From positions 1,072,238 through 1,136,237 of the forward strand of contig JAHBUK010000001.1 of assembly GCA_019638115.1 (NCBI GenBank): DNA of 64,000 nt, read 5' to 3'. The position numbers and the translations under genes were made by a program. The notes beneath the pieces are model-generated. The model was not told where the DNA came from, searched no databases, and saw only the letters and a program-made list of their open reading frames with translations. The DNA is from Flavobacteriales bacterium (lineage in GTDB: Bacteria > Bacteroidota > Bacteroidia > Flavobacteriales_F > PHOS-HE28). Positions 1 to 8,072 of the stretch are shown here, piece by piece (within the stretch, counting starts at the first letter, position 1; each line of letters opens with the position of its first letter).

Positions 1-276
1 TCCGTGAATGAACGCGACCCGGTAGTACCCGCTCTGGTGTTGTTCCCGAACCCCTCGGACGGCAGCTTCACCCTGGGTGGCGCGGGCTTCACAGGGAACC
101 AGGTCGCGCTGCGCATGCTGGACAGTACCGGCCGGTTGGTGTTCAGTGAACAATACAGCCTTGTGCAAGGTGGGTTCACCGAAGCCGTGCGTGTAGCCGT
201 GGCTCCCGGCAGCTATTGGATACACGTGTCGGATGGCCAGGTCGGGCACGTGCTTCGTTCCATCATTGCACCTTGA
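1..276 (+). CDS. C-terminal end of a secreted protein with a type IX secretion (Por) sorting domain (partial)
   Basis: The reading frame is open from the first base, so this is the tail of a longer gene. The visible 92 residues contain the typical Por sorting-domain order: a FPNPSDG motif, a central RMLDSTGRLV strand, then APGSYWIHVSDG and a short basic C-terminus. In Bacteroidota this domain directs proteins across the outer membrane by the type IX system and is cleaved at the surface. The passenger part lies outside the window, so its function cannot be judged. Confidence 0.85.
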   Translation, partial: SVNERDPVVPALVLFPNPSDGSFTLGGAGFTGNQVALRMLDSTGRLVFSEQYSLVQGGFTEAVRVAVAPGSYWIHVSDGQVGHVLRSIIAP

Positions 277-311
277 GGCACACTTCCGTGCCGTAGAGCC
301 TATCGGGACCG

Positions 312-319
312 TAGCTTTG
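312..319 (+). promoter_or_regulatory. Probable -7 promoter element for the DUF4175 operon
   Basis: TAGCTTTG fits the Bacteroidota -7 consensus TAnnTTTG and lies 43 bases before the DUF4175 start codon. No clear TTG -33 element is present at the usual 19-bp spacing, so this call rests on the -7 box alone. Confidence 0.4.
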
Positions 320-362
320 TTCTGCAACAAGACCACCCGGTGGTCGTTGTAAGGATGCGCCC

Positions 363-3300
363 ATGGCCTCGGATTACGATCTGCTGATCTCCAAGCTCGA
401 CGCCTTCACCCGGAAGTTCTACAAGGACCGGTTGATCCGCGGCGCCCTGTACAGCGTGGGCCTGGTTGTGGTGGTTTTCCTTGCCGCCGCGCTGTTGGAG
501 CACCTTGGGCGCTTCGGCAGCGCCACACGCACGCTCCTGTTCTGGGGCAGCCTGGCCGCCATGGTGGCGGTGCTCGTCCGCTTCGTGGTCGTTCCGGCCA
601 TCAAACTCTTCCGACTGGGCAAGGTGATCTCCCACGAGGAAGCCGCCCGCATCATCGGCACACACTTCACCGAAGTGCGGGACAAGCTGCTGAACACCCT
701 GCAACTGCGGGAAATGGCCAGCGAACAGCCCGGCAGGCAGGACCTGATCGAAGCGGCCATTGCGCAACGCAGCCGCGAACTGGGTCCGGTGCCCTTCGTG
801 AACGCCATCGATCTACGCAGGAACCGCAAGCACTTGCGTTACGCCCTGCCGCCATTGGCGCTGCTGCTGGTGCTGCTCTTCGCGGCACCCAGCCTCATCA
901 CCGGCCCCACGGAGCGCCTGCTGCGCCACGGGAGCGAGTTCATTCCCGAGGCCCCGTTCCGTTTTATGGTATTGAACGAAACGCTCGAAGTGCCCGAGGA
1001 GCAGGACTTCGAACTGCTGGTGCAAATGGAGGGCGATGTGGTTCCCCAACAAGTGGAGTTGGAGATCGGTGATGCACGGATCCCGCTGGTAAAACAGGAT
1101 GCCCGGCGTTTCACGCACCGCTTCCGCAACGTTCGGGCGGCCCAGCAATTCAAGCTCAGCGCCCAGGGCTTCAGCTCAAGCACGTACACTCTGTCCACGG
1201 TACCGCATCCGCTATTGCTGGACATGGCCGTGGAGTTGGAGTTCCCGAGCTACCTGGGTCGACCTGCCGAAAGGCTTAGCAACACCGGCGACCTGCTGAT
1301 CCCCGTGGGCACACGGGTGCGCTGGTCCATGAATGCGCGCAGCGCCGATCGTCTGTTGGTGGCCTTTGATGATACCAGTCTTACCCTGGAACCCAGCGCC
1401 CGAAGCACAGGGGCCAGCGTTTTCCGCACGGAACGACGCTTCCTGCAAAGCCACACCTACAGCATGCAGCCCGCCATCGGTGAGCGCCTGGCAAACGATC
1501 CGCTTGAGTACCGCGTGGAAGTGGTGCCGGACCTCTACCCCACCATACGGGTGGAAAGCCGCACGGACAGCACCGCGCTGAAACGCTTGTTCTACCGGGG
1601 CGAGATCGCGGACGACCACGGTCTGCGCAAGCTGGTCTTCCACTACCGCTTCACCGCGGGCGGCGATAGCCTGCCGGCCGATCGGCGCAACGGTAGCAAG
1701 GAACTCCGCCTCGATCCGGGAGCGCTGCGGCAGGAGTTCTACCACAGCTGGGACCTTTACGATCTGGCGCTTTCGCCGGGCGATTGCTTGGAGCATTGGT
1801 TCGAGGTGTGGGACAACGATGGCGTGCATGGTAGCAAGAGCAGCCGCAGCATCACCCAGGTATTCGAGGCACCCACCCTGAAGGAGCTCGCCAAACAACA
1901 GGACCAACAGAGCGACGCGATCAAGAGCGACCTGAAGGACAACATCCGCGAAGCCCAGGACCTGCAGCGCGAGCTGGAGAAGATGCGGCGCGAGCTCTTG
2001 GAAAAGAAGGAGCTGAACTGGCAGGACCGGCAGAAGCTGGAGAACGTGCTGGAGCGGCAGCGCGACCTTCAGGAGCGCATTGAGCGCAATGCCGAACAGT
2101 TGCGCCAAAGCCAGCAGCAACAGCGCGAGTTCCGGAACATCGATGAGCGCATCCTGGAGAAACAGGAACAGGTGCAGAAACTCTTCGAGGACATCCTGAG
2201 CGAGGAAATGAAAGAGCTTTACCGCCAGATGCAGGAGCTCATGGAGCGCATCGACAAGGACCAGTTGCAGGAGCAATTGAAGGAGATGAAGCTCGGCCAG
2301 GAGGACATTGAAAAGGAGCTTGACCGCGCCTTGGAGATGTTCAAGCGCATGGAGGTGGAGCAGAAGGCGGAGGACATTGCCAAGCAGATGGAAGACCTGG
2401 CCCGCAAGCAGGAAGAGTTGAGCCAGGAAACACGGAAAGGTCAGAGTCCGCAAGAGGAACTGAAGCAGAAGCAGGACGAACTGAACAAAGAGTTCGAGGA
2501 GCTGCGCAAAGAACTGGACGACCTCGCCAAGAAGAACGAGGAACTGGAGCGGCCCATGGAACTGCCTGACACGGACAGCCTGGAGGAGGAGATCCAGAAG
2601 GACCAGCAGCAGAGCAGCGAGCAGCTGGACAAGAAGCAGAACCAGAAGGCCGGCGAGAAACAGAAGAGCGCAGCCGATAAGATGGAGCAACTCGCCTTCC
2701 AGATGCAGAGCGCCATGCAGAGCAATGCCCAGGAGCAGCAGGAGGAGGACATGGACGCCCTGCGCCAATTGCTGGAGAACATCGTGCACCTGAGCTTCGA
2801 GCAGGAAAGCCTGATGGCCCAGGTGGGAAGCACCAATATCCGCGACCCGCGCTTTGTGGACCAAGGCCGCAAACAGCGCAAGCTGCGCGATGATGCCAAG
2901 GTGATCGAGGACTCCCTGTTCGCGTTGAGCAAGCGTGTGCCGCAACTGGAAAGCATCGTGAACCGCGAGATGAACGCGGTGAACAGCAACATGGACGATG
3001 CCACCCAGTACATGGGCGAAGCACGCGCGAACGACCGCTTCAGGCCCATGGCGGCGGACCAGCAGCAGCATGCCATGACCTCCCTGAACAACCTGGCCCT
3101 TTTGCTGGACGAAGCGCTGCAACAGATGATGCAGCAGCAAGCACAGATGAGCGGTAGTGGAAGCTGCAACAAACCAGGCAAACCCGGCAAGGGCCAAGGC
3201 GCATCCATGGCCAAGATGAAGGCCCAACAGGAAGCCCTTCAGAAGCAGTTGGAGGATATGCGCAAGGCCATGGAGCAAGGCGGCAAGAAGCCCGGGGAAA

Positions 3301-3770
3301 AGCCCGGCGAACAGAACCCCGGAGGCATGGGCATGCCCGGCATGAGCCAACAATTGGCGCAGATGGCCGCACAACAAGCCGCCATCCGCAAGGAGATGCA
3401 ACGGTTGGCCCAGGAACTGAACAAGGATGGCAGCGGGGCCGGCAATGCATTGAACAAGCTGGCCGAGGAAATGGAGAAGCAGGAGCGCGACATCGTGAAT
3501 AAAAACATCACACCGGAGACCTTCCGTCGCCAGCAAGACATCATGACCCGCTTGTTGGAGCACGAGAAAGCCGAGCGCGAGCGCGAACTGGACCAGAAGC
3601 GCACCAGCAATGAAGGGCAGGACCAGCCACCACCAGATCCGGCCAAGTATTTCGACTATCAACGGCGCAAAGCGCGCGAAGCGGAGTTGCTCCGAACGGT
3701 ACCTCCGGGCCTTAAGCCATACTACCGTGATCGCGTGAACGCCTATTTCGGTACTTTTGACCGACCCTGA
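363..3770 (+). CDS. DUF4175 family membrane protein with a very long coiled coil
   Basis: A 1135-residue protein. Two membrane helices lie near residues 27-45 and 57-80, and a third near 158-180. A probable periplasmic beta-rich stretch follows to about residue 500. The rest is almost entirely Gln/Glu/Lys-rich coiled coil, with a Gly/Met/Pro-rich low-complexity patch near 940-1000. This matches the DUF4175 family, which is common in Bacteroidota and has no established function. The gene lies 8 bases before an RsbW-like ATPase gene and then ybeY, an order I recognise from related genomes. The topology (membrane anchor plus long helical rod) suggests an envelope-spanning or scaffold role, but that is inference. 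Confidence 0.8.
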   Translation: MASDYDLLISKLDAFTRKFYKDRLIRGALYSVGLVVVVFLAAALLEHLGRFGSATRTLLFWGSLAAMVAVLVRFVVVPAIKLFRLGKVISHEEAARIIGTHFTEVRDKLLNTLQLREMASEQPGRQDLIEAAIAQRSRELGPVPFVNAIDLRRNRKHLRYALPPLALLLVLLFAAPSLITGPTERLLRHGSEFIPEAPFRFMVLNETLEVPEEQDFELLVQMEGDVVPQQVELEIGDARIPLVKQDARRFTHRFRNVRAAQQFKLSAQGFSSSTYTLSTVPHPLLLDMAVELEFPSYLGRPAERLSNTGDLLIPVGTRVRWSMNARSADRLLVAFDDTSLTLEPSARSTGASVFRTERRFLQSHTYSMQPAIGERLANDPLEYRVEVVPDLYPTIRVESRTDSTALKRLFYRGEIADDHGLRKLVFHYRFTAGGDSLPADRRNGSKELRLDPGALRQEFYHSWDLYDLALSPGDCLEHWFEVWDNDGVHGSKSSRSITQVFEAPTLKELAKQQDQQSDAIKSDLKDNIREAQDLQRELEKMRRELLEKKELNWQDRQKLENVLERQRDLQERIERNAEQLRQSQQQQREFRNIDERILEKQEQVQKLFEDILSEEMKELYRQMQELMERIDKDQLQEQLKEMKLGQEDIEKELDRALEMFKRMEVEQKAEDIAKQMEDLARKQEELSQETRKGQSPQEELKQKQDELNKEFEELRKELDDLAKKNEELERPMELPDTDSLEEEIQKDQQQSSEQLDKKQNQKAGEKQKSAADKMEQLAFQMQSAMQSNAQEQQEEDMDALRQLLENIVHLSFEQESLMAQVGSTNIRDPRFVDQGRKQRKLRDDAKVIEDSLFALSKRVPQLESIVNREMNAVNSNMDDATQYMGEARANDRFRPMAADQQQHAMTSLNNLALLLDEALQQMMQQQAQMSGSGSCNKPGKPGKGQGASMAKMKAQQEALQKQLEDMRKAMEQGGKKPGEKPGEQNPGGMGMPGMSQQLAQMAAQQAAIRKEMQRLAQELNKDGSGAGNALNKLAEEMEKQERDIVNKNITPETFRRQQDIMTRLLEHEKAERERELDQKRTSNEGQDQPPPDPAKYFDYQRRKAREAELLRTVPPGLKPYYRDRVNAYFGTFDRP

Positions 3771-3778
3771 ACCGAACC

Positions 3779-4216
3779 ATGGGAGCACTCACCGACGAGC
3801 TGGAATTCACCCGGCGCATTGACTTCCCCGCCAAGGCCGAGAACATCGCGCTGGCCGAAAAGCTCATCGACGAGGCCTGCGCCACGCACAAGGTCCACGA
3901 GAGCCGATATGGCAACATTCTCATTGCGCTCACCGAGGCGGTGAACAATGCGATACACCATGGGAACGGGCTGGACCCTTCCAAGACCGTAACCTTGGGT
4001 TACGAGCTGAAAGACGACAAATTGGTCTTTCTGGTGCAAGACCAAGGACCTGGTTTCGACCACGATCACTTGCCCGACCCCACCGACCCACAGAACATTG
4101 AGAAGCCCCATGGCCGAGGCGTGTTCCTGATGCGCGCTCTTGCTGACGGGGTGGAGTTCACGGACAACGGGGCCACCGTGGCCTTGGCGTTCGGACTGGA
4201 ACCCGTGCAGGAATAG
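3779..4216 (+). CDS. RsbW/SpoIIAB-like ATP-binding protein (putative anti-sigma serine kinase)
   Basis: A 145-residue GHKL-type ATPase. An N-box is visible (ALTEAVNNAIHHGN), followed by the DQGPGFD motif and an ATP-lid/G2 region (KPHGRGVFLMRAL). There is no dimerisation histidine domain, so it is not a sensor kinase; small stand-alone domains of this kind are usually serine kinases or anti-sigma factors in partner-switching systems. It sits between DUF4175 and ybeY with gaps of 8 and 4 bases, so the three are probably cotranscribed. A SpoIIE-type phosphatase at 30778-32565 could belong to the same kind of circuit, though nothing links them directly. Confidence 0.8.
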   Translation: MGALTDELEFTRRIDFPAKAENIALAEKLIDEACATHKVHESRYGNILIALTEAVNNAIHHGNGLDPSKTVTLGYELKDDKLVFLVQDQGPGFDHDHLPDPTDPQNIEKPHGRGVFLMRALADGVEFTDNGATVALAFGLEPVQE

Positions 4217-4220
4217 GTCC

Positions 4221-4679
4221 ATGGGTGCCATCGCCTTCACGGTGCTGGATGTCCCCAATGCGTTCCGCGAGCGCAACAGAACGCGGCGGTGGCTCCATAC
4301 GGTGGCCAAGGACCATGGCCACCAGATCAACGAGCTGAACTATGTCCTGATGGGCGATGATGCCCTGCTGGTCTATAACCGCAGGTATCTGGATCACGAC
4401 GAATACACCGATGTGATCACCTTCGACGGCCAGACCGGCACCGGTATTTCAGGCGATGTGCTTATGAGCCATGACCGGATAAAGGAGAATGCCCGGTCTT
4501 TCGGCACAACCGCCCAGCAGGAGCTAAGGCGGGTAATGGTGCACGGCCTTCTTCATCTGCTGGGGCACAAAGACAAGACCCCCGCCGAGCGTCAGGCAAT
4601 GCGCACACTGGAAGACAAGTACTTGCGGCGCTGGGCAGCTTCCCCCAAAAGCAGAAAGGCCCCAGGAGCGAACTCCTGA
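4221..4679 (+). CDS. ybeY: Endoribonuclease YbeY (rRNA maturation)
   Basis: A 152-residue single-domain protein with the YbeY zinc site, HGLLHLLGHKDKTPAERQAM, in which three histidines bind the metal. The family processes the 16S rRNA 3' end and takes part in ribosome quality control. I chose the ATG at 4221, four bases after the preceding stop, because a longer in-frame extension to 4140 has no similarity to the family N-terminus and would overlap the upstream gene. The stop codon lies inside a terminator hairpin. Confidence 0.95.
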   Translation: MGAIAFTVLDVPNAFRERNRTRRWLHTVAKDHGHQINELNYVLMGDDALLVYNRRYLDHDEYTDVITFDGQTGTGISGDVLMSHDRIKENARSFGTTAQQELRRVMVHGLLHLLGHKDKTPAERQAMRTLEDKYLRRWAASPKSRKAPGANS

Positions 4680-4687
4680 AGGCCTTT
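4655..4687. terminator. Bidirectional terminator hairpin overlapping the ybeY stop codon
   Basis: AAAGGCC...CAGGAG, loop CGAA, then CTCCTG...GGCCTTT forms a 13-bp stem with a small internal bulge. A-rich and T-rich ends make it usable from both strands. It separates the converging ybeY and cupin genes, and the ybeY stop codon (4677-4679) is part of the 3' arm. Confidence 0.75.
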
Positions 4688-4706
4688 CCCGAGTGGTATC
4701 CTGTAC

Positions 4707-5581
4707 CTACTGGTGTCCGCTTTTCCGCTGCACCCCCACAGCATCACCGATCCGGCAGAACGCGCCGCCCATGGCAGCATAGCCGGTTGCGGCAGCACCT
4801 TTCAAGATCCCGTTTCGGCTCTTGAAGCCCCAAACATCCTTCAGGAACAGGGGGAAGTTGTGGGCATTCAACAAGTCGAACGCAACGGAGATGGTCGGCT
4901 CCAGGGACTTGGCCGTATGCCAGATCCCAAAGGGGATGAATAGTGTTTCGCCAGCCCCTACCACGAATTTGATGGGCGTGGCATTCCTGTAGAGGGGATA
5001 CTTCCCAAGTCCACGTTCTCTATGTCAGGAATGCTGCTGGACCATTTGTTCTGCGGGTCCGGGTACAAGTAAGCCTCCTGCCCTCTTGGCCACACGGTGA
5101 ACTCCTTGTTCCCATAGAGCTGATTGATCCATGCGCTCAAGTGGTAATAGTCCAAGTGGACATAGGGGAATTTCCCCCCTGTACCACCAATGAACAGTTC
5201 CAACGCGCTGCCCCAGTAGCCTCTCTTGAACCAAGCGCTTTCCAGCCAATTGGGCTTGGCATAGCCAATGTCCAACGGAGTGAGCATGGGCATGAGCTCT
5301 GGAAGCTGGGAGGGTATGTGGTATTTGCAGGGGTATGGAACGGGGCGCGAGGTGTCCTTTCCCTCCACCAGGTCCATCAACTCCAGCATGCTGTATTCAA
5401 CGCCGTTCACATGCGTCTTGCGCTCCCCGAAACGTTCGCGGAACCAATCGGGACTGAACTGCCCGTACGCCCCCCAGACCTTGGTGGCATTCTTCAGGAC
5501 CAACGGAATACCAGGCTTCCAGTGTTCCTCTACGAATTGTTCATAGGTGATGTCGGATGCATCGACCTTCTTTACCTCCAT
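4707..5581 (-). pseudogene. JmjC/cupin-8-type Fe(II)/2-oxoglutarate oxygenase gene broken by a single-base frameshift
   Basis: The first frame (from the ATG at 5581; a TTG at 5614 is a longer option) covers the N-terminal part including the iron-binding HxD (YVHLDYYHL). It runs into a stop at 4958. The second frame starts near 4964 and continues with VGAGETLFIPFGIWHTAKS, which carries the distal metal-binding His. Adding one base near 5003-5006, where coding-strand GGGAAG would become GGGGAAG, joins them as DLGKYPLYRNATPIKFVVGAGETLF, a continuous cupin core (written here as two overlapping halves, DLGKYPLYRNATP and PIKFVVGAGETLF). Known relatives hydroxylate proteins or small molecules. Since the break lies at a short homopolymer, it may be a real mutation or an assembly error. 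Confidence 0.8.
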
Positions 5582-5697
5582 GGAGTGTGTATTGGGATTG
5601 TTTTGGCGCTGCAACGCGATGTCTCCGGAATAGGATACGCCTCCCCCATCAACTCCACACCCAATGGAGATCCTGCCGCGGTCCTTTGGCCCTGGAT

Positions 5698-6105
5698 CTA
5701 CTTCTTTCCAGCAAGCTCTTCCTTGGCACGGACCACCAGTGCGTCACTCAATTGCAACCGCTTGGCGGCAGCCGCCTGTACCGAAGGCCAGGTGTGTGCC
5801 GTTGCCATACCCACGTTGCTCAACTCGGTCTCCAGAGCACTCTTGTTAGCCATCAGTTCGGCCATCAGGGTCTTGGTGGCCTCGTTTCCTCCTTTGGCCA
5901 TTTGCTCTTTGGCAAGGCCGATCAGCTGGTCCATTTGTCCGTAAGACTCTTTCAGCTTCGCACTCATGGCGCGCTGTTCCTCGCTTGGTACCGTTGGGTG
6001 CTCAAGCTTTTGAGGGGTAGCGTTGTTCTCTACGGCGCGCAGCTCTTGTGCGTTCGCAGCAGTGCCCAACAGAAAAATGGCCGAGAGAAGGGTGATCGTC
6101 TTCAT
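5698..6105 (-). CDS. Small secreted hypothetical protein
   Basis: A 135-residue protein with a clear signal peptide (MKTITLLSAIFLLGTAANAQ). The mature part is mostly helical and rich in Ala, Glu and Lys. The start at 6105 was chosen because the signal peptide begins there; the upstream extension to 6174 is not protein-like. I do not recognise a family. It is transcribed in the same direction as the frameshifted cupin gene downstream, 116 bases away. Confidence 0.7.
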   Translation of the reverse strand: MKTITLLSAIFLLGTAANAQELRAVENNATPQKLEHPTVPSEEQRAMSAKLKESYGQMDQLIGLAKEQMAKGGNEATKTLMAELMANKSALETELSNVGMATAHTWPSVQAAAAKRLQLSDALVVRAKEELAGKK

Positions 6106-6427
6106 GGTGTTGTGTTTGTTCGGATCGAATGTGTGTACTGAGTGTTCCCCGAGACCCTGCTCGCACCCAAGCACAGTGCCAAGTTAGGGCAGATCGGGAC
6201 CATTTGTGCTTTCTCTCATGGGCAAGTGCCCTTCCGGCCGATCGGCAGCGGAGATCTGGCGATCTGCGAAGTGGTGCGCCGGAACCCCGATGCGTCCTTG
6301 ATCCAGGCCCGGTATCCACCTCTTTTTCAAGGAGCACTCCACCCCTCCGAGGCTCGGTAATGCTTCCTTCCGGTCCATACGAGGATGCGGCCATATTCAT
6401 ACCTTCAGCCTCGCATAACAGGCACTT
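6106..6427. other. Intergenic region between divergent genes
   Basis: About 320 bases with no convincing ORF. It must hold the promoters of the divergent small secreted protein (minus) and MscS (plus). TACCTTCA at 6400-6407 resembles a -7 element for MscS. No RNA gene or repeat was seen. Confidence 0.5.
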
Positions 6428-7309
6428 ATGATCGAGGCTAAAAAGGCACTGGACCTGGTTCGATCCAAACTCCTGAACTGGTTGGAGGGCTTGGTGGTCA
6501 TGCTACCGAACTTGGCCCTGGCCACCCTCATCGTAGTGGGCTTCTGGTTGCTGGCCAAGTTGGTGCGCAACGTTGCCAACAAGCTGTTGCTGCGCTTCTT
6601 CGAGAGTGGAACCCTTCAGCGTCTGTTCGCAAACACGCTGTATGTGGCCATTGTGCTGGTAGGTGGCTTCACGGCCCTGAGCGTGTTGCACTTGGATAAA
6701 ACGGTCACCTCCCTGCTTGCGGGGGTCGGTATTCTTGGATTGGCGCTGGGCTTCGCCTTTCAGGACATCGCGAGCAATTTCATTGCAGGCATACTTATGG
6801 CCGCCCAACGCCCACTTCAGCCGGGTGATCTGGTGGAGACCGGCGGGCAATTCGGCGTGGTGGAACGCATCGACCTACGCACCACCCAGCTGCGCGATCT
6901 CCAAGGTCGCCAGGTGATCATACCGAACAAGGACATCTTCCAGAAAGTGCTGGTCAATTATACCCGGAACGGTATTCGGCGGGTGGACCTTCCGATCGGC
7001 CTGGGTTATTCCGAAAACCTGGAATATGCCAAACAGGTCACCGTGGATGCCGTTCGCAGCGTTCCGGATGTTCTGTTGGAAAAGGGTGTGGACTTGTTCT
7101 ACCAGGAGTTCGCTGCCAGCAGCATCAACCTCGAAGTGAGGTTCTGGATCGCTTCGGTCAGCAATAACCACTTCCACACCGTGCGCAGCAAGGCCATCAT
7201 GGCGATCGTTGCCGCATATCGCTCCCACAACATCACCATACCTTACCCCATACGCACCATAGAATTGGGGAAGGAAGGCAAAGAACTCTTGTCGACGGGG
7301 CCCAAGTAA
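6428..7309 (+). CDS. mscS: Small-conductance mechanosensitive channel (MscS family)
   Basis: A 293-residue protein with three N-terminal membrane helices (about 15-40, 72-92 and 95-125). The third is the Gly/Ala-rich pore helix (LLAGVGILGLALGFAFQD). The family beta domain follows, with FIAGILMA, GDLVE and VIIPNKDIFQKVLVN, and then the mixed C-terminal domain ending in PYPIRTIEL. The length matches the minimal MscS type. It protects cells from osmotic downshock by opening under membrane tension. It stands alone, with no obvious operon partner. Confidence 0.93.
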   Translation: MIEAKKALDLVRSKLLNWLEGLVVMLPNLALATLIVVGFWLLAKLVRNVANKLLLRFFESGTLQRLFANTLYVAIVLVGGFTALSVLHLDKTVTSLLAGVGILGLALGFAFQDIASNFIAGILMAAQRPLQPGDLVETGGQFGVVERIDLRTTQLRDLQGRQVIIPNKDIFQKVLVNYTRNGIRRVDLPIGLGYSENLEYAKQVTVDAVRSVPDVLLEKGVDLFYQEFAASSINLEVRFWIASVSNNHFHTVRSKAIMAIVAAYRSHNITIPYPIRTIELGKEGKELLSTGPK

Positions 7310-7432
7310 GAGTTGCAACGAACAGCTCCGTCCAAGGCTGCACACGTTACTTGCACGCTCCGCCGTTACCACGGTACGATCTGCTATTCTTGTGGATCGG
7401 TGTCTCGATCACACACACAAAACCAACCTGCC

Positions 7433-7915
7433 ATGCTCCGTGGAACCCTGCTTCTAGTTGCCGCATTCTTTGTCTGCTTATCCGGCGCGTTCGCGCAAAG
7501 CTCCAAGAAGGGCGGGAAGGAACTTACCCAAAAGGACCTTCAAAAGATGTACACGGACTACCTGAAGTCCGAAGGCTTCTCGCCCGAGATCGATGAGGAT
7601 GGAGATGTTCGTTTCAAGTTCGAAGGCAAGACCTATTTCATTGCAGTTGATGCCGAGGATACGGAATGCTTCAGAGTAGTGCTGGCCAACATTTGGGAGA
7701 TCGAAAGCGAAGAAGAGCGGGACAAGGTCCGCTTGGCAATGGACCACTGCAATGCCACCGCCAAGGTCACCAAAGCCTATATGGTAAAGGACAACGTGTG
7801 GGTAAGCATCGAGACCTTCATTGCAAAGCCAGAGGACTTCAAGGCGATATTCAAGCGCAGCCTTTCCGCGCTGAACCACGGTGTTGGGCTGTACGTGAAA
7901 AAGATGCGCGAGTGA
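7433..7915 (+). CDS. Secreted YbjN-like hypothetical protein
   Basis: A 160-residue protein with a signal peptide (MLRGTLLLVAAFFVCLSG). The mature part (YTDYLKSEGFSPEIDEDG, FKFEGKTYFIAV, and a C-terminal helix-strand pair) resembles the YbjN / type III chaperone-like fold, which often occurs in Bacteroidota proteins of unknown role. I placed the start at 7433 because the signal peptide begins there, not at the in-frame ATG-less extension to 7313. Identification beyond the fold is uncertain. Confidence 0.6.
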   Translation: MLRGTLLLVAAFFVCLSGAFAQSSKKGGKELTQKDLQKMYTDYLKSEGFSPEIDEDGDVRFKFEGKTYFIAVDAEDTECFRVVLANIWEIESEEERDKVRLAMDHCNATAKVTKAYMVKDNVWVSIETFIAKPEDFKAIFKRSLSALNHGVGLYVKKMRE

Positions 7916-7987
7916 TCTAAACCCAGCAGCTTCTTACCTGCGCAACGACCACGTGTACGGGGCCGCACGGAAATGCACCGGGGGCGG

Positions 7988-7995
7988 TATTTTTG
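7988..7995 (+). promoter_or_regulatory. Probable -7 promoter element for mnmG
   Basis: TATTTTTG matches TAnnTTTG and lies 78 bases before the mnmG start. No clear -33 TTG is seen. Confidence 0.45.
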
Positions 7996-8072
7996 TGCAT
8001 GGTGCTTCCTGGGCGCCCTAATTGCGCCTGAAACAGTGACGCTCTAGCGAAAAGGGACGCCCCCAATATGCC

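Noticed and set aside
1212..3788. 858-residue ORF antisense to DUF4175
   Set aside because: It mirrors the Gln/Glu/Lys codons of the real gene and gives a Leu/His-rich sequence without domains; a shadow of strong codon bias.
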